A stretch of 64,000 bases of DNA. Origin: Bacteroidota bacterium (GTDB taxonomy: Bacteria > Bacteroidota > Bacteroidia > AKYH767-A > 2013-40CM-41-45). The notes under the pieces were generated by a model. That model worked only from the letters and a program-made list of their open reading frames with translations, ran no database searches and had not been told where the DNA came from. The position numbers and the translations under genes were made by a program. The stretch is from NCBI GenBank assembly GCA_016708785.1, contig JADJFC010000004.1, forward strand, positions 310,001 through 374,000. Direction: 5' to 3'. This document shows, piece by piece, positions 55,735 through 64,000 of the stretch. How positions within the stretch are numbered: position 1 is the first letter of the stretch; each line of letters opens with the position of its first letter.

Positions 55735-58114
55735 TCAGCTGTGTGAATGTTTTCAATGCCTTTCAAAAGTGCATCCGGATTAAATGAGATACTATCTATT
55801 CCATTCTTTACCAGAAATTGAGCGTACTCCGGATAATCACTTGGCGCTTGTCCACAGAGTCCTGTGTGTGTCCCGGTCTTTTTTGCTTTTGACAAAGTCA
55901 TTTCTATGAGTTGCATCACAGCAGGATCGAAAGGGCTGAAAATCTCAGCAAGCAATTCAGAATCGCGATCAGCACCAAGTGTCAATTGTGTCAAATCATT
56001 CTAACCAATTGAAAATCCGTCGAAATGTTTTGCAAATTCTTCAGCTAACAATGCATTACTCGGTATTTCAATCATAACATACAGTTCGAGTTCATTTTCG
56101 CCGCGTTTCAATCCGCACGTTTTCATTACTTCAATTACTTTTTCTGCCTCTGAGATCGTACGACAGAAAGGAATCATCAATTTAACATTTGTAAATCCCA
56201 TTTCTTCACGAACGATCTTCATAGCCTGACATTCCATTTCGAAGGCTTCTTTGTATAGTGGGTGGTAGTATCTTGAAGCTCCACGAAAACCGATCATCGG
56301 ATTTTCTTCTTCCGGTTCGAACTGCTTTCCACCGATCAGTCCTGCATATTCATTAGATTTGAAATCACTCATTCGAACGATTACATCTTTTGGATAAAAT
56401 GCTGCAGCCATTTTTGCAGTTGACTCAGCCAGTTTGTTTATAAAGAAGGCAGATTTATCCTTATATTCAATTGTAAGTGACTCAATTTTTTGTTTTGACT
56501 TTTCATCCGAAATTTCATTGAAGTGTTTCAATGCCATAGGATGAATTCCGATTGAATTACTTATGATAAATTCCATTCTCATTAAACCGACACCATCATT
56601 CGGAAGGAAGGAATATCCAAATGCTTCATCAGGATGAGCAAGAATGAGCATTACCTTTGTTTTGGTTTTCTTTATTGTTGAAAGATCAATCTCTTTTTCA
56701 TCCCAAGGTAATTTTCCGTCATAAACAATTCCTTCATTACCTTTTGCAGTTGATACAGTAATGATCTGACCATCCAAAATGGTTTTAGTTGCATTCCCTG
56801 TACCTACAACTGCACTTGCTCCTACTTCTCTTGCTACAATTGCCGCATGAGATGTTCTACCGCCTTGATCTGTGATGATTGCAGCAGCTTTTTTAAGAAT
56901 AGGATCCCAGTCAGTGTCAGTTCGCTCTGTCACCAGTATTTCTCCGATATTCAATTTTGATATTTCCGAAGTTGAATGAAGGATCCTTGCTTTACCTGAT
57001 ACAATCTTATTTCCTAATCCTGCACCCTTACAAATGGCTTTCCCTTTTTCCGTTAGTGAATATTGTTTGAAAATAGTGTGCTTATTTTCATTGTGAATGG
57101 TTTCAGGTCGGGCTTGAAGAATGTATAGTTCACCCTCAGGTCCGTCTTTCGCCCATTCAATATCCATGTGACGTTTAAAATGCTCCTGAATGAGACAAGC
57201 CCATTCAGCAAGTAAAATAATTTCTGAATCATTCAACACGAATTGCTTTTGCTTTTCAATGCTGGTATCTAAATTTATTATTGCTTCTTCCGGTCTTTGA
57301 ATTTCATTGATGTCCTTTTTGCATAGACCATCGTTTTCAATTTACTGCCAAGCTTATGAGAAATAATTGCTTGTTTTACTTTTTTTATAAATGGTTTGAA
57401 AACGAGAAATTCATCAGTATTGACAGTGCCTTGAACAACATTTTCACCTAATCCCCATGCTCCGGAGATCAATACGGTGTTCTGAAATCCGGAATCCGGG
57501 TCAAGAGTAAACATTACTCCGGAACTAGCCAGATCCGATCGGACCATAACTTGCACTCCAATAGAAAGTGCAACTTTCATATGCTCAAATCCATTGTCGA
57601 CACGGTATTTGATCGCTCTATCCGTAAATAATGAAGCATAAGAACGATGACAAGCTTTGATCAGGTTGTCCTCACCACTTACATTTAAAAAAGTTTCCTG
57701 TTGACCTGCAAAACTGGCATTTGGAAGGTCTTCTGCTGTTGCACTACTCCTTACTGCAAATGTTTTTGGATTTTTTGAAGATGTATTTAATTTTGAATAG
57801 GCTTGTAGAATTTCATTTTTAAGTGGTTCAGGAAATTTCCCGGAGAGAATGAGCTGGCGAGCTCTTGAACCGATATCAGATAAATTCTCAAACGTTTTAA
57901 TATTCAATTGAGACAATATAGAAGTCAATTCAGGGATGAATTTATTGTAATTTAAAAATTCAAAGTATCCTTCAGAGACTACAGCGAATCCGGGAGGGAC
58001 TTTAATTCCTTTAGTGGTGAGCTGAGAAAACAATTCCCCTAAGCCTGCATTTTTGCCACCAACTTTTGGAATATCCGTTATTCTGATCTCTGAAAATTCT
58101 TTTATGAAAGTCAT
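55722..58114 (-). CDS. ppsA: Phosphoenolpyruvate synthase PpsA, interrupted
   Basis: PpsA makes phosphoenolpyruvate from pyruvate and ATP for gluconeogenesis. The ATP-grasp domain (VGGKNAGLGELFSQLT, FAVRSSATAEDLPNASFAGQQETFLN), the phosphohistidine domain (ITDQGGRTSHAAIVAREVG) and the PEP-binding TIM barrel are present. Two breaks occur: one base missing in the T5 run 57316-57320 (plus strand), which restores KKDINEIQRPEE; and an in-frame TAG at 55999-56001 where the family has Ser in the conserved GSNDLTQ (reads FSIG stop NDLTQ). Full length is about 797 residues. The stop is a substitution (such as TCG to TAG), so this copy may be inactive or the base may be miscalled. Confidence 0.88.
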
Positions 58115-58307
58115 TGTTTCTTTAATTTAAAATGAAATGTAAGATAGTGTTCGAAGACACAAAACAGAAAGATATATTTTAATAGATGCCGTGACTTTAA
58201 TCATTTGATTTTTGAATCCGACCTACAATCAAATAACGGGGCAAGAATAGTCAAACCTGTAAAATTTAGTATCTTTACGAAGGTTAAAATTATCCGATTC
58301 CAATTAG

Positions 58308-59354
58308 ATGATCAATGAACTTTATATGAATCGCTGTTTTGAACTGGCCATCAAAGGAATTGGATCTGTTGCTCCCAATCCGATGGTGGGAGCTGTCATT
58401 GTACATAATAATGTCATCATAGGTGAAGGTTATCATCAGAAATTTGGTCAGGCACATGCAGAAGTCAATGCAGTTCGGAATGCAATCGATAATGGATACG
58501 AAAGTTTTTTGGCTGATTCTACAATATACGTCAACCTCGAGCCATGTTCACATTTCGGCAAAACGCCACCCTGTGCCGATCTGTTAATCGAATGCCAATT
58601 CAAAAAAGTTGTCGTGAGCAATTATGATCCATTTCCTGAAGTTTCCGGTAATGGAATTAAGAAAATTCGTGAAGCGGGAATTGATGTTGCAACAGGAATT
58701 CTAGAAAGTGAAGGCCGTGAAATCAACAAGCGGTTTTTTACATTTCATGAAAAGAAAAGACCATATACTATTTTGAAATATGCTCAATCGTCTGATGGAT
58801 TTATAGCTCCACCCGATTCGACACCGGAAAACAGAAAAATCAGCAATGAGTTAAGCAACAAACTCGTACATCAATGGCGAAGTGAAGAACAAGCAATACT
58901 TGTTGGAACAAATACTGCTTTGATTGATAATCCTTTACTTACGGTAAGAAATTTTGTTGGAAAGAATCCTATCAGAATGGTTATCGATCAGGATTGTATT
59001 CTTCCTAAAACAAATCTGATTTTCAATGATGAAGCAAAGACTTTTATTTTTAACCAAAAGAAAAATGAAAATCAGGGGAATAATGAATTCATTCAAATTG
59101 ATTTTTCGAATGAAATTTTGAATCAGATCAATGGAATATTGTATGAACGTCAGATTTCATCAGTTCTTGTGGAAGGAGGAAGTAATTTACATCAACAATA
59201 TATCAATCTGAATCTATGGGATGAATTCCGAGTCATCACTGCTCCTATTCAATTGGGTAATGGTATACGAGCAAGTGATTTTGAAGGAATGTTAATTGAC
59301 GAATCCAAATTAGGTTCCGATACTATTAAATGTTACAAACCAATCACTCAATAA
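58308..59354 (+). CDS. ribD: Bifunctional pyrimidine deaminase/reductase RibD
   Basis: 348 residues. The N-terminal deaminase has the zinc site HAEVNAV and PCSHFGKTPPC (Cys, Cys). The C-terminal reductase starts about 145 with RPYTILKYAQSSDGFIAPPD and has VGTNTALIDNPLLTVRN and VLVEGGSNLHQQYI near the end. RibD carries out the second and third steps of riboflavin synthesis. A TATCTTTA box (58270-58277) is a possible promoter. No FMN riboswitch signature was seen in the 193 bp upstream. ribH is 12 kb away on the same strand. Confidence 0.94.
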   Translation: MINELYMNRCFELAIKGIGSVAPNPMVGAVIVHNNVIIGEGYHQKFGQAHAEVNAVRNAIDNGYESFLADSTIYVNLEPCSHFGKTPPCADLLIECQFKKVVVSNYDPFPEVSGNGIKKIREAGIDVATGILESEGREINKRFFTFHEKKRPYTILKYAQSSDGFIAPPDSTPENRKISNELSNKLVHQWRSEEQAILVGTNTALIDNPLLTVRNFVGKNPIRMVIDQDCILPKTNLIFNDEAKTFIFNQKKNENQGNNEFIQIDFSNEILNQINGILYERQISSVLVEGGSNLHQQYINLNLWDEFRVITAPIQLGNGIRASDFEGMLIDESKLGSDTIKCYKPITQ

Positions 59355-59366
59355 ATACTATTATAT

Positions 59367-60296
59367 ATGTATAGCACAGATAAATCTGACCTTTTAAAGA
59401 CACTTTGCTCGATTCACGCTCCATCAGGCAATGAAGACAATATGCATTTTTACCTGATGCAGTACATTACAGCTCATTCTTCGACATGGAAAACAATTCC
59501 AACAATTTTTAGCGGAGAAGGTTTTCAAAATAGCATCATTCTGATCTTTGGCAATCCGAGAACTGCTGTGTATGCGCATATAGATAATATAGGTTTCACA
59601 GTGCGTTATGGAAATCAGCTAGTAAAGGTTGGCGGGCCGAAAACGGAAGATGGATATATTCTTACCGGAAAGGATAGTCAGGGTGATATTGAATGTACTC
59701 TTAGAAAAAGCGAAGATGGTGAATTAACCTATGAATTTCATCGAGAAATTGAGCGTGGAACTGATCTCTCATTTAAGCACAATTGGCGGGAAGATGAAGA
59801 AACTGTTCAATGTTGTTACATGGACAATCGCTTGGGTGTTTGGTCTGCTTTACAACTTTGCGAAACACTGACAAATGGAGCGATCGTATTTTCGTGTTGG
59901 GAAGAACATGGTGGCGGAAGTGTTGCTTATCTTGCAAAATTTCTTTGGAAAAATTATGCTATCAAAAAAGCCTTGATCAGTGATATCACCTGGGCTACAG
60001 AAGGAGTGCATTTAGGAAAAGGTGTCGTGATCTCTATGCGTGACAGCGGAATTCCTCGTCAGCAATTTGTAAGAGAGATCATTGAGCTTGCCAAAGAAAG
60101 TACGGTTCCTTTTCAACTTGAAGTCGAAAGTGCGGGCGGTAGTGATGGGACAGAACTTCAAAAACAACCTTATCCGATAGACTGGTGCTTCATTGGTGCA
60201 GCAGAAGAAAACGTCCATTCACCCGATGAAAAAGTAAATAAGAAAGATATTGAGGGGATGGTTGAGCTTTACAGTTACTTGCTGGCGAAACTTTAA
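59367..60296 (+). CDS. M42/M20-like metallopeptidase
   Basis: 309 residues. It begins with LCSIHAPSGNEDNMH and VYAHIDNIGFTVRYG (His, Asp ligands), followed by MDNRLGVWSALQL (Asp), SCWEEHGGGSVAY (Glu-Glu) and ISDITW (Asp), and ends NVHSPDEKVNKKDIEGMVELYSYLLA (His). This is the pattern of di-zinc aminopeptidases of the M42/M20 clan. It is shorter than most M42 proteins and the substrate is unknown. It follows ribD by 12 bp. Confidence 0.82.
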   Translation: MYSTDKSDLLKTLCSIHAPSGNEDNMHFYLMQYITAHSSTWKTIPTIFSGEGFQNSIILIFGNPRTAVYAHIDNIGFTVRYGNQLVKVGGPKTEDGYILTGKDSQGDIECTLRKSEDGELTYEFHREIERGTDLSFKHNWREDEETVQCCYMDNRLGVWSALQLCETLTNGAIVFSCWEEHGGGSVAYLAKFLWKNYAIKKALISDITWATEGVHLGKGVVISMRDSGIPRQQFVREIIELAKESTVPFQLEVESAGGSDGTELQKQPYPIDWCFIGAAEENVHSPDEKVNKKDIEGMVELYSYLLAKL

Positions 60297-60300
60297 ATTC

Positions 60301-60340
60301 AATTTCGGATTACGCATTCCGAAATGCGAAATCCGAAATT
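60301..60340. terminator. Palindromic heptamer hairpin between convergent genes
   Basis: Five units of seven (AATTTCG, GATTACG, CATTCCG, AAATGCG, AAATCCG; 60301-60335) plus AAATT form one near-perfect palindrome. The outer pairs are AATTTCGGATT / AATCCGAAATT. It lies 4 bp after the peptidase stop and overlaps the end of the thioesterase gene, and may terminate both. Confidence 0.7.
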
Positions 60341-60734
60341 ATTTCAATGCAACTTTCAAATCATCAGGCACAGCAATTGGTCGATTGGTCGCGCGACTAA
60401 TAAAAACCAGGGTTGTTTCGGCTTTGTTAAGGAGAACTCCTTTTTCATTAAACGTTTCATACAAAAATTTTATTCTGGCTCCGGGAGGTTCAGGAATTGT
60501 TGTTTTTATAATGAGTAGATCATCATAGAATGCAGGTTTGAAATACTTGATAGAGAATTCAAAAACAGGAAGCATGACCCCTTCTTCTTCCAGTTTTTTA
60601 TAGGAGAAACCGATGGATCGTAAGAGTTCAACACGTGCAACTTCAAAATAAGTTGCATAGTTTCCGTAATATACGTAACCCATTTGATCTGTTTCTGCAT
60701 AACGAACTCTTACTTGTATTTCATTCGAAATCAT
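60339..60734 (-). CDS. Acyl-CoA thioesterase (YbgC/4-HBT family)
   Basis: 131 residues with the hotdog fold. The catalytic region VRYAETDQMGYVYYGNYATYFEVARVE (Asp in ETDQMGY) and ISRATNRPIAVP near the end are typical of YbgC/FcbC thioesterases, which hydrolyse acyl-CoAs; in many bacteria they associate with Tol-Pal. No Tol genes are nearby. The length matches the family. Single gene, divergent from the 5'-nucleotidase pair. Confidence 0.9.
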   Translation of the reverse strand: MISNEIQVRVRYAETDQMGYVYYGNYATYFEVARVELLRSIGFSYKKLEEEGVMLPVFEFSIKYFKPAFYDDLLIIKTTIPEPPGARIKFLYETFNEKGVLLNKAETTLVFISRATNRPIAVPDDLKVALK

Positions 60735-60809
60735 GACAAAATATTTTTTTTATTTCAAGATGCAATTTGCAATATATTTTATAACATTGCTACCCTTTAA
60801 AATAAAATA

Positions 60810-61553
60810 ATGAAAGCAAAGCAGCAACTTTTTCTTTTGATCACGATCGCTCTGTTTTCTTGTAGGAATTCTTTTGAAGTGACAAAGAAAGAAACGGGAC
60901 AATACAAATTCACTGATACTTCTTTTACTGAAATTGACTCATCCATTTATAAAGAACTGATTCCTTATAGGACAAAAATGGATTCCACCATGAATGAAGT
61001 ACTGGCAGTAAGTACCGGTTCAATGGAGAAAGGTTTACCGGAAAGTAAGCTCGGCAACTTCCTTTCTGATGCTTGTCTGTCTGTTTCAAAAGCACATAAT
61101 AAAACCGCGGACATTGCTATTTTTAATACAGGGGGATTGCGAAGATCACTTCCACAGGGAAAAATCACTCGTGGCGATGTATTTGAATTGATGCCTTTCG
61201 AAAACGAATTGGTTATTTTGACGATGAATGGTGAAGATGTCAAAAAAATAGTTAACTTCATAGCAATAAAAGGCGGGGCGCCGGTTTCGGGACTTCGACT
61301 GCGGATTCAAGACAGTGTTGCAACAGATATTTTTATAAATGATGTTGCATTTGATGTGACAAAAAATTACAGAATTCTCACATCAGATTATTTAGCGAAT
61401 GGCGGCGATTCATTTCCATTTGTCATTACACTTGGATGGGATGCAGTAAACTTAAAAGTGCGTGATGCCTTAATTGAATACTTGATCACGCAAACGAAAA
61501 TTCAAAAAGAGATCAATGTAGAATTGGACGGAAGAATAACCAATGGCAGATAG
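60810..61553 (+). CDS. 5'-nucleotidase C-terminal domain lipoprotein
   Basis: 247 residues. A lipobox LFSC near residues 15-18 gives a membrane anchor. The rest is the substrate-binding domain of UshA-type 5'-nucleotidases (5_nucleotid_C): ESKLGNFLSDACLSVSKAHNKTADIAIFNTGGLRRSLPQGKITRGDVFELMPFENELVILTMNGEDV, then ITSDYLANGGDSFP-like substrate-stacking motif. The metal-binding domain is absent here but encoded by the next gene, which overlaps by 11 bp. The two likely work together. Confidence 0.88.
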   Translation: MKAKQQLFLLITIALFSCRNSFEVTKKETGQYKFTDTSFTEIDSSIYKELIPYRTKMDSTMNEVLAVSTGSMEKGLPESKLGNFLSDACLSVSKAHNKTADIAIFNTGGLRRSLPQGKITRGDVFELMPFENELVILTMNGEDVKKIVNFIAIKGGAPVSGLRLRIQDSVATDIFINDVAFDVTKNYRILTSDYLANGGDSFPFVITLGWDAVNLKVRDALIEYLITQTKIQKEINVELDGRITNGR

Positions 61554-62475
61554 AAGAGAATTTATAAAAGGTCTAGTTGGCGGTATTGCTTTGGCAGGAT
61601 TGAGTTCATTGCCAATGGAATTATTTGCATTATCTGATATGACCAAGCTCACAATTCTTCATACCAATGATGTTCATTCGAGAATAGACCCTTTTCCGGC
61701 AAACGATCCTAAATACCCAAACATGGGAGGAGTTGCGAGAAGAGCAGCTTTGATCAAAAAAATTCGAGCTTCTGAAAAAAATGTACTGTTACTTGATGCC
61801 GGGGATATTTTTCAAGGAACTCCCTACTTTAATCTGTATGGCGGCGAACTGGAATTTAAGTTAATGAGTGAGATGGGATATGATGCTTCTACTTTAGGTA
61901 ATCATGATTTTGACAATGGTATTGACGGACTTGTGAAACAAATGCCTCATATGAATTTTCCTTTTCTGAACGCAAATTATTCTTTCACCGATACGTTACT
62001 TGAAAAGAAAGTAAGAGAATATAAAATTTTCCATCGCGGAAATTTGAAGATCGGCGTGTTTGGTATTGGAATAGAATTAAGAGGATTAGTTGATCCAAAG
62101 TTGACAGGAAATATTTTATATAACGATCCGCTTGTTAATGCAAATAGAATTTCTACCTTGCTGAAAAATGAGGAGAAGTGTGATTTAGTTATTTGTCTTT
62201 CTCATCTCGGTTATAAGTATAACGATAAAAAAGTTTCCGATTCTGTTCTTGCAAAAGAAAGTTCAAATATTGATCTAATCATTGGAGGTCATACACATAC
62301 TTTCCTCGACGAACCAACACGAATCATCAATAACAACGGAAAAGAAGTTTTAGTGGCGCAAGTTGGATGGGCAGGAATAAAACTTGGACGAATAGATTAC
62401 TACTTTGATTCAAAAAAAAGAAAAAAAGATTCAATAGCATCTACTGTAAAAATTAGTGAAAATACAATAGGCTAA
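61543..62475 (+). CDS. Metallophosphatase domain of a split 5'-nucleotidase, Tat-exported
   Basis: 310 residues. A twin-arginine signal (DRREFIKGLVGGIALAGLSS) leads to a metallophosphoesterase domain: LTILHTNDVHSRIDPF (Asp, His), LLLDAGDIFQGTP, TLGNHDFDNG (Asn-His-Asp), ICLSHLGYKYND and IIGGHTHTFLDEPTRI. This is the N-terminal catalytic half of UshA. Its partner half is the preceding lipoprotein gene, 11 bp overlapping. Periplasmic dephosphorylation of nucleotides is inferred. Confidence 0.9.
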   Translation: MADRREFIKGLVGGIALAGLSSLPMELFALSDMTKLTILHTNDVHSRIDPFPANDPKYPNMGGVARRAALIKKIRASEKNVLLLDAGDIFQGTPYFNLYGGELEFKLMSEMGYDASTLGNHDFDNGIDGLVKQMPHMNFPFLNANYSFTDTLLEKKVREYKIFHRGNLKIGVFGIGIELRGLVDPKLTGNILYNDPLVNANRISTLLKNEEKCDLVICLSHLGYKYNDKKVSDSVLAKESSNIDLIIGGHTHTFLDEPTRIINNNGKEVLVAQVGWAGIKLGRIDYYFDSKKRKKDSIASTVKISENTIG

Positions 62476-62610
62476 TAATTTTTTTTTTATTTTTTTTTAC
62501 AGAATATTTGTAACAGAATTTAGAGAAAGAGATTTTGAAATTTCTGAATACAACCACACGACGAATAACACCTGAAAATAATTAATTAGTTAACCAACAA
62601 AACCCTTTTC

Positions 62611-64000
62611 TTGAAAACCACTATTGAGAAAACTTGCGAGAGTATTTGGACAAAATGCCTGCAGATCATCAAAGACAACGTTAGTCCTCAGAGTTTCAAA
62701 ACCTGGTTCGAGCCAATCAAGCCAATCAAGCTTGATGGTAAGGTCCTTACGATTGAAGTTCCAAGTCAGTTCTTTTACGAATGGCTTGAAGAGCACTACA
62801 TTACTCTTTTACGAAAAACAATTCGCCAACAACTTGGTACTGAAGGAAGACTTGAGTACAGTATAGTTATGGAGAATGCAACTTCTGAATCGAAATCCTA
62901 TACGGTAAAAATTCCAACACGCTCTCATGCGGATCTGAAAAACTCTCCCGTTAACGTTCCCATGAATTCTACTACAAATACCATTCGTAATCCGTTCATA
63001 ATACCCGGATTAAAGAAAGTGAACGTAGAATCACAGTTGAACCCGAATTACACGTTTGAAAATTTCATTGAAGGTGACTGCAATCGTTTGGCGCGTTCTG
63101 CCGGCTATGCTGTATCCAACAAACCCGGTGGTACTTCTTTCAATCCACTCTTAATTTATGGTGGTGTTGGTATGGGAAAAACGCATTTAGCGCATTCAAT
63201 CGGTATTGAGATCAAAAATTCTCATCCGGGGAAAACCGTTCTTTATGTTTCATCAGAAAAATTTACTCATCAATTCATTGATGCTGTAAGAAACAACGAA
63301 CAAAATGATTTCGTACATTTCTATCAGATGATTGATGTCCTTATTATTGATGACATCCAGTTCTTTGCAGGAAAAGAGAAAACACAAGATGTATTTTTCC
63401 ACATCTTCAATCACTTACACCAAACCGGTAAACAATTAATTCTTACTTCAGATAAAGCTCCTGTTGATCTTCAAGGAATGGAGCAACGTTTACTTAGCCG
63501 ATTCAAATGGGGCTTAGCAGCTGACCTTCAGATGCCTGATCTCGAAACACGAATAGCTATTTTAAATAAGAAGATGTATATCGATGGTATTGAGCTTCCT
63601 AAGGAGATTGTTGAATATATCGCTTACAGTATCACTTCAAACGTTCGTGAATTGGAAGGTGCTTTGATCTCAATTTTAGCTCAGGCATCACTGAATAAGA
63701 AAGCAGTTACCTTAGAACTTGCTAAGCAAATGATTGACAAATTCGTGAAAAACACAACCCACGAAGTTTCTATTGACTACATCCAGAAAATCGTTTGTGA
63801 CTACTTCGATCTTCCGATAGAAATGCTGAAATCTAAAACTCGTAAGCGTCAGGTAGTTCAGGCTCGTCAAATAGCCATGTACTTTGCTAAGAGCATGACT
63901 AAATCGTCGCTTAGCTCAATTGGAGCTCATTGTGGTGGTAAAGATCACGCCACAGTACTGCATGCTTGTAGAACGGTAAATAACCTTATTGAGACTGATA
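62611..64000 (+). CDS. dnaA: Chromosomal replication initiator DnaA (partial at right edge)
   Basis: 463 codons are visible, open to the window edge. The start is TTG 62611; no ATG exists between the upstream in-frame TAG (62587) and the conserved region, so TTG is the best start. Domain I has SIWTKCLQIIKDNVSPQSFKTW. Domain III has Walker A GGVGMGKTH (from 184) and Walker B IIDDIQFF (Asp 247-248). The last visible part is the DNA-binding domain IV with GGKDHATVLHA. DnaA melts oriC to start replication. No DnaA-box cluster was seen in the upstream 135 bp. The gene has no visible frameshift. Confidence 0.96.
   Translation, partial: MKTTIEKTCESIWTKCLQIIKDNVSPQSFKTWFEPIKPIKLDGKVLTIEVPSQFFYEWLEEHYITLLRKTIRQQLGTEGRLEYSIVMENATSESKSYTVKIPTRSHADLKNSPVNVPMNSTTNTIRNPFIIPGLKKVNVESQLNPNYTFENFIEGDCNRLARSAGYAVSNKPGGTSFNPLLIYGGVGMGKTHLAHSIGIEIKNSHPGKTVLYVSSEKFTHQFIDAVRNNEQNDFVHFYQMIDVLIIDDIQFFAGKEKTQDVFFHIFNHLHQTGKQLILTSDKAPVDLQGMEQRLLSRFKWGLAADLQMPDLETRIAILNKKMYIDGIELPKEIVEYIAYSITSNVRELEGALISILAQASLNKKAVTLELAKQMIDKFVKNTTHEVSIDYIQKIVCDYFDLPIEMLKSKTRKRQVVQARQIAMYFAKSMTKSSLSSIGAHCGGKDHATVLHACRTVNNLIETD

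Noticed and set aside
58115..58307. An FMN riboswitch before ribD.
   Set aside because: The gap is short and none of the conserved RFN segments was recognised.
62476..62610. An origin of replication beside dnaA.
   Set aside because: No cluster of DnaA boxes (TTATCCACA-like) was seen in this short gap; the origin may lie elsewhere.
1..64000. tRNA, rRNA or a complete mobile element.
   Set aside because: No cloverleaf, rRNA core or transposase ORF was seen; only non-autonomous MITE-like repeats are present.

Overview
The window looks like chromosomal DNA of a Bacteroidota bacterium (Sphingobacteria/Chitinophagia/Cytophagia-like, not placed further). It is AT-rich. Four secreted proteins carry C-terminal type IX secretion (T9SS) sorting domains, including one gliding-associated type B tail. 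Several families are typical of the phylum (DUF1573, DUF4294, DUF4920, DUF5916, DUF6913, an arginase-family enzyme next to sucC, a long Lgt, the mutL-rhomboid-rhomboid-EEP cluster, surE-lpxB-comEC). Some promoters fit the Bacteroidota pattern TTTG/TTG - about 20 bp - TAnnTTTG. I saw no rRNA, tRNA or CRISPR array.

Layout. 1-5.1 kb: the end of a TolC-type efflux protein, NhaA, a methyltransferase, MsrA and small secreted or TerB-like proteins. 5.4-14.4 kb (+): mutL, two rhomboid proteases around a T9SS protein, an EEP-family hydrolase, mtaB, lgt and an inositol-phosphatase gene. 14.5-27.5 kb (mostly -): membrane and secreted proteins, accC, an agmatinase-like gene, sucC, DinB. 27.6-32.1 kb (+): a DUF5916 outer-membrane protein, a MITE-like repeat, mgtE. 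32.4-41.6 kb (mostly -): DUF1573, mpl, comEC, a 57-bp tandem repeat, lpxB, three tiny genes, surE, hsp20. 41.7-49.3 kb: a repeat-rich coiled-coil protein, HMG-CoA lyase, DUF4920, a TPR protein, ribH, a T9SS protein, a lipoprotein and a second MITE-like copy. 49.7-58.1 kb (-): ppsA, pepD, prmC, ligA, DUF6913, dapA. 58.3-64 kb: ribD, an M42-like peptidase, a thioesterase, a 5'-nucleotidase split over two genes, and dnaA running off the right edge.

Most content is housekeeping: envelope building (lgt, lpxB, mpl, dapA), DNA maintenance (mutL, ligA, dnaA), riboflavin synthesis (ribD, ribH), central metabolism (sucC, accC, ppsA) and protein quality (msrA, hsp20, rhomboids). No complete defence, secretion or mobile gene system is visible.

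Two things stand out. First, about a dozen conserved genes are broken by one-base indels, nearly all in homopolymers and nearly all losses, which points to long-read consensus error; the affected genes are given here as single reconstructed CDSs. Two other genes (DUF5916 and ppsA) instead carry in-frame stop codons. Second, the intergenic DNA is unusual: at least ten gaps hold short degenerate tandem repeats with a strict 7-bp period but a different sequence at each site, often touching stop codons and often mirrored into hairpins. There is also a dispersed element of about 350-365 bp with terminal inverted repeats, in two copies, and a perfect 57-bp x 4 tandem array.
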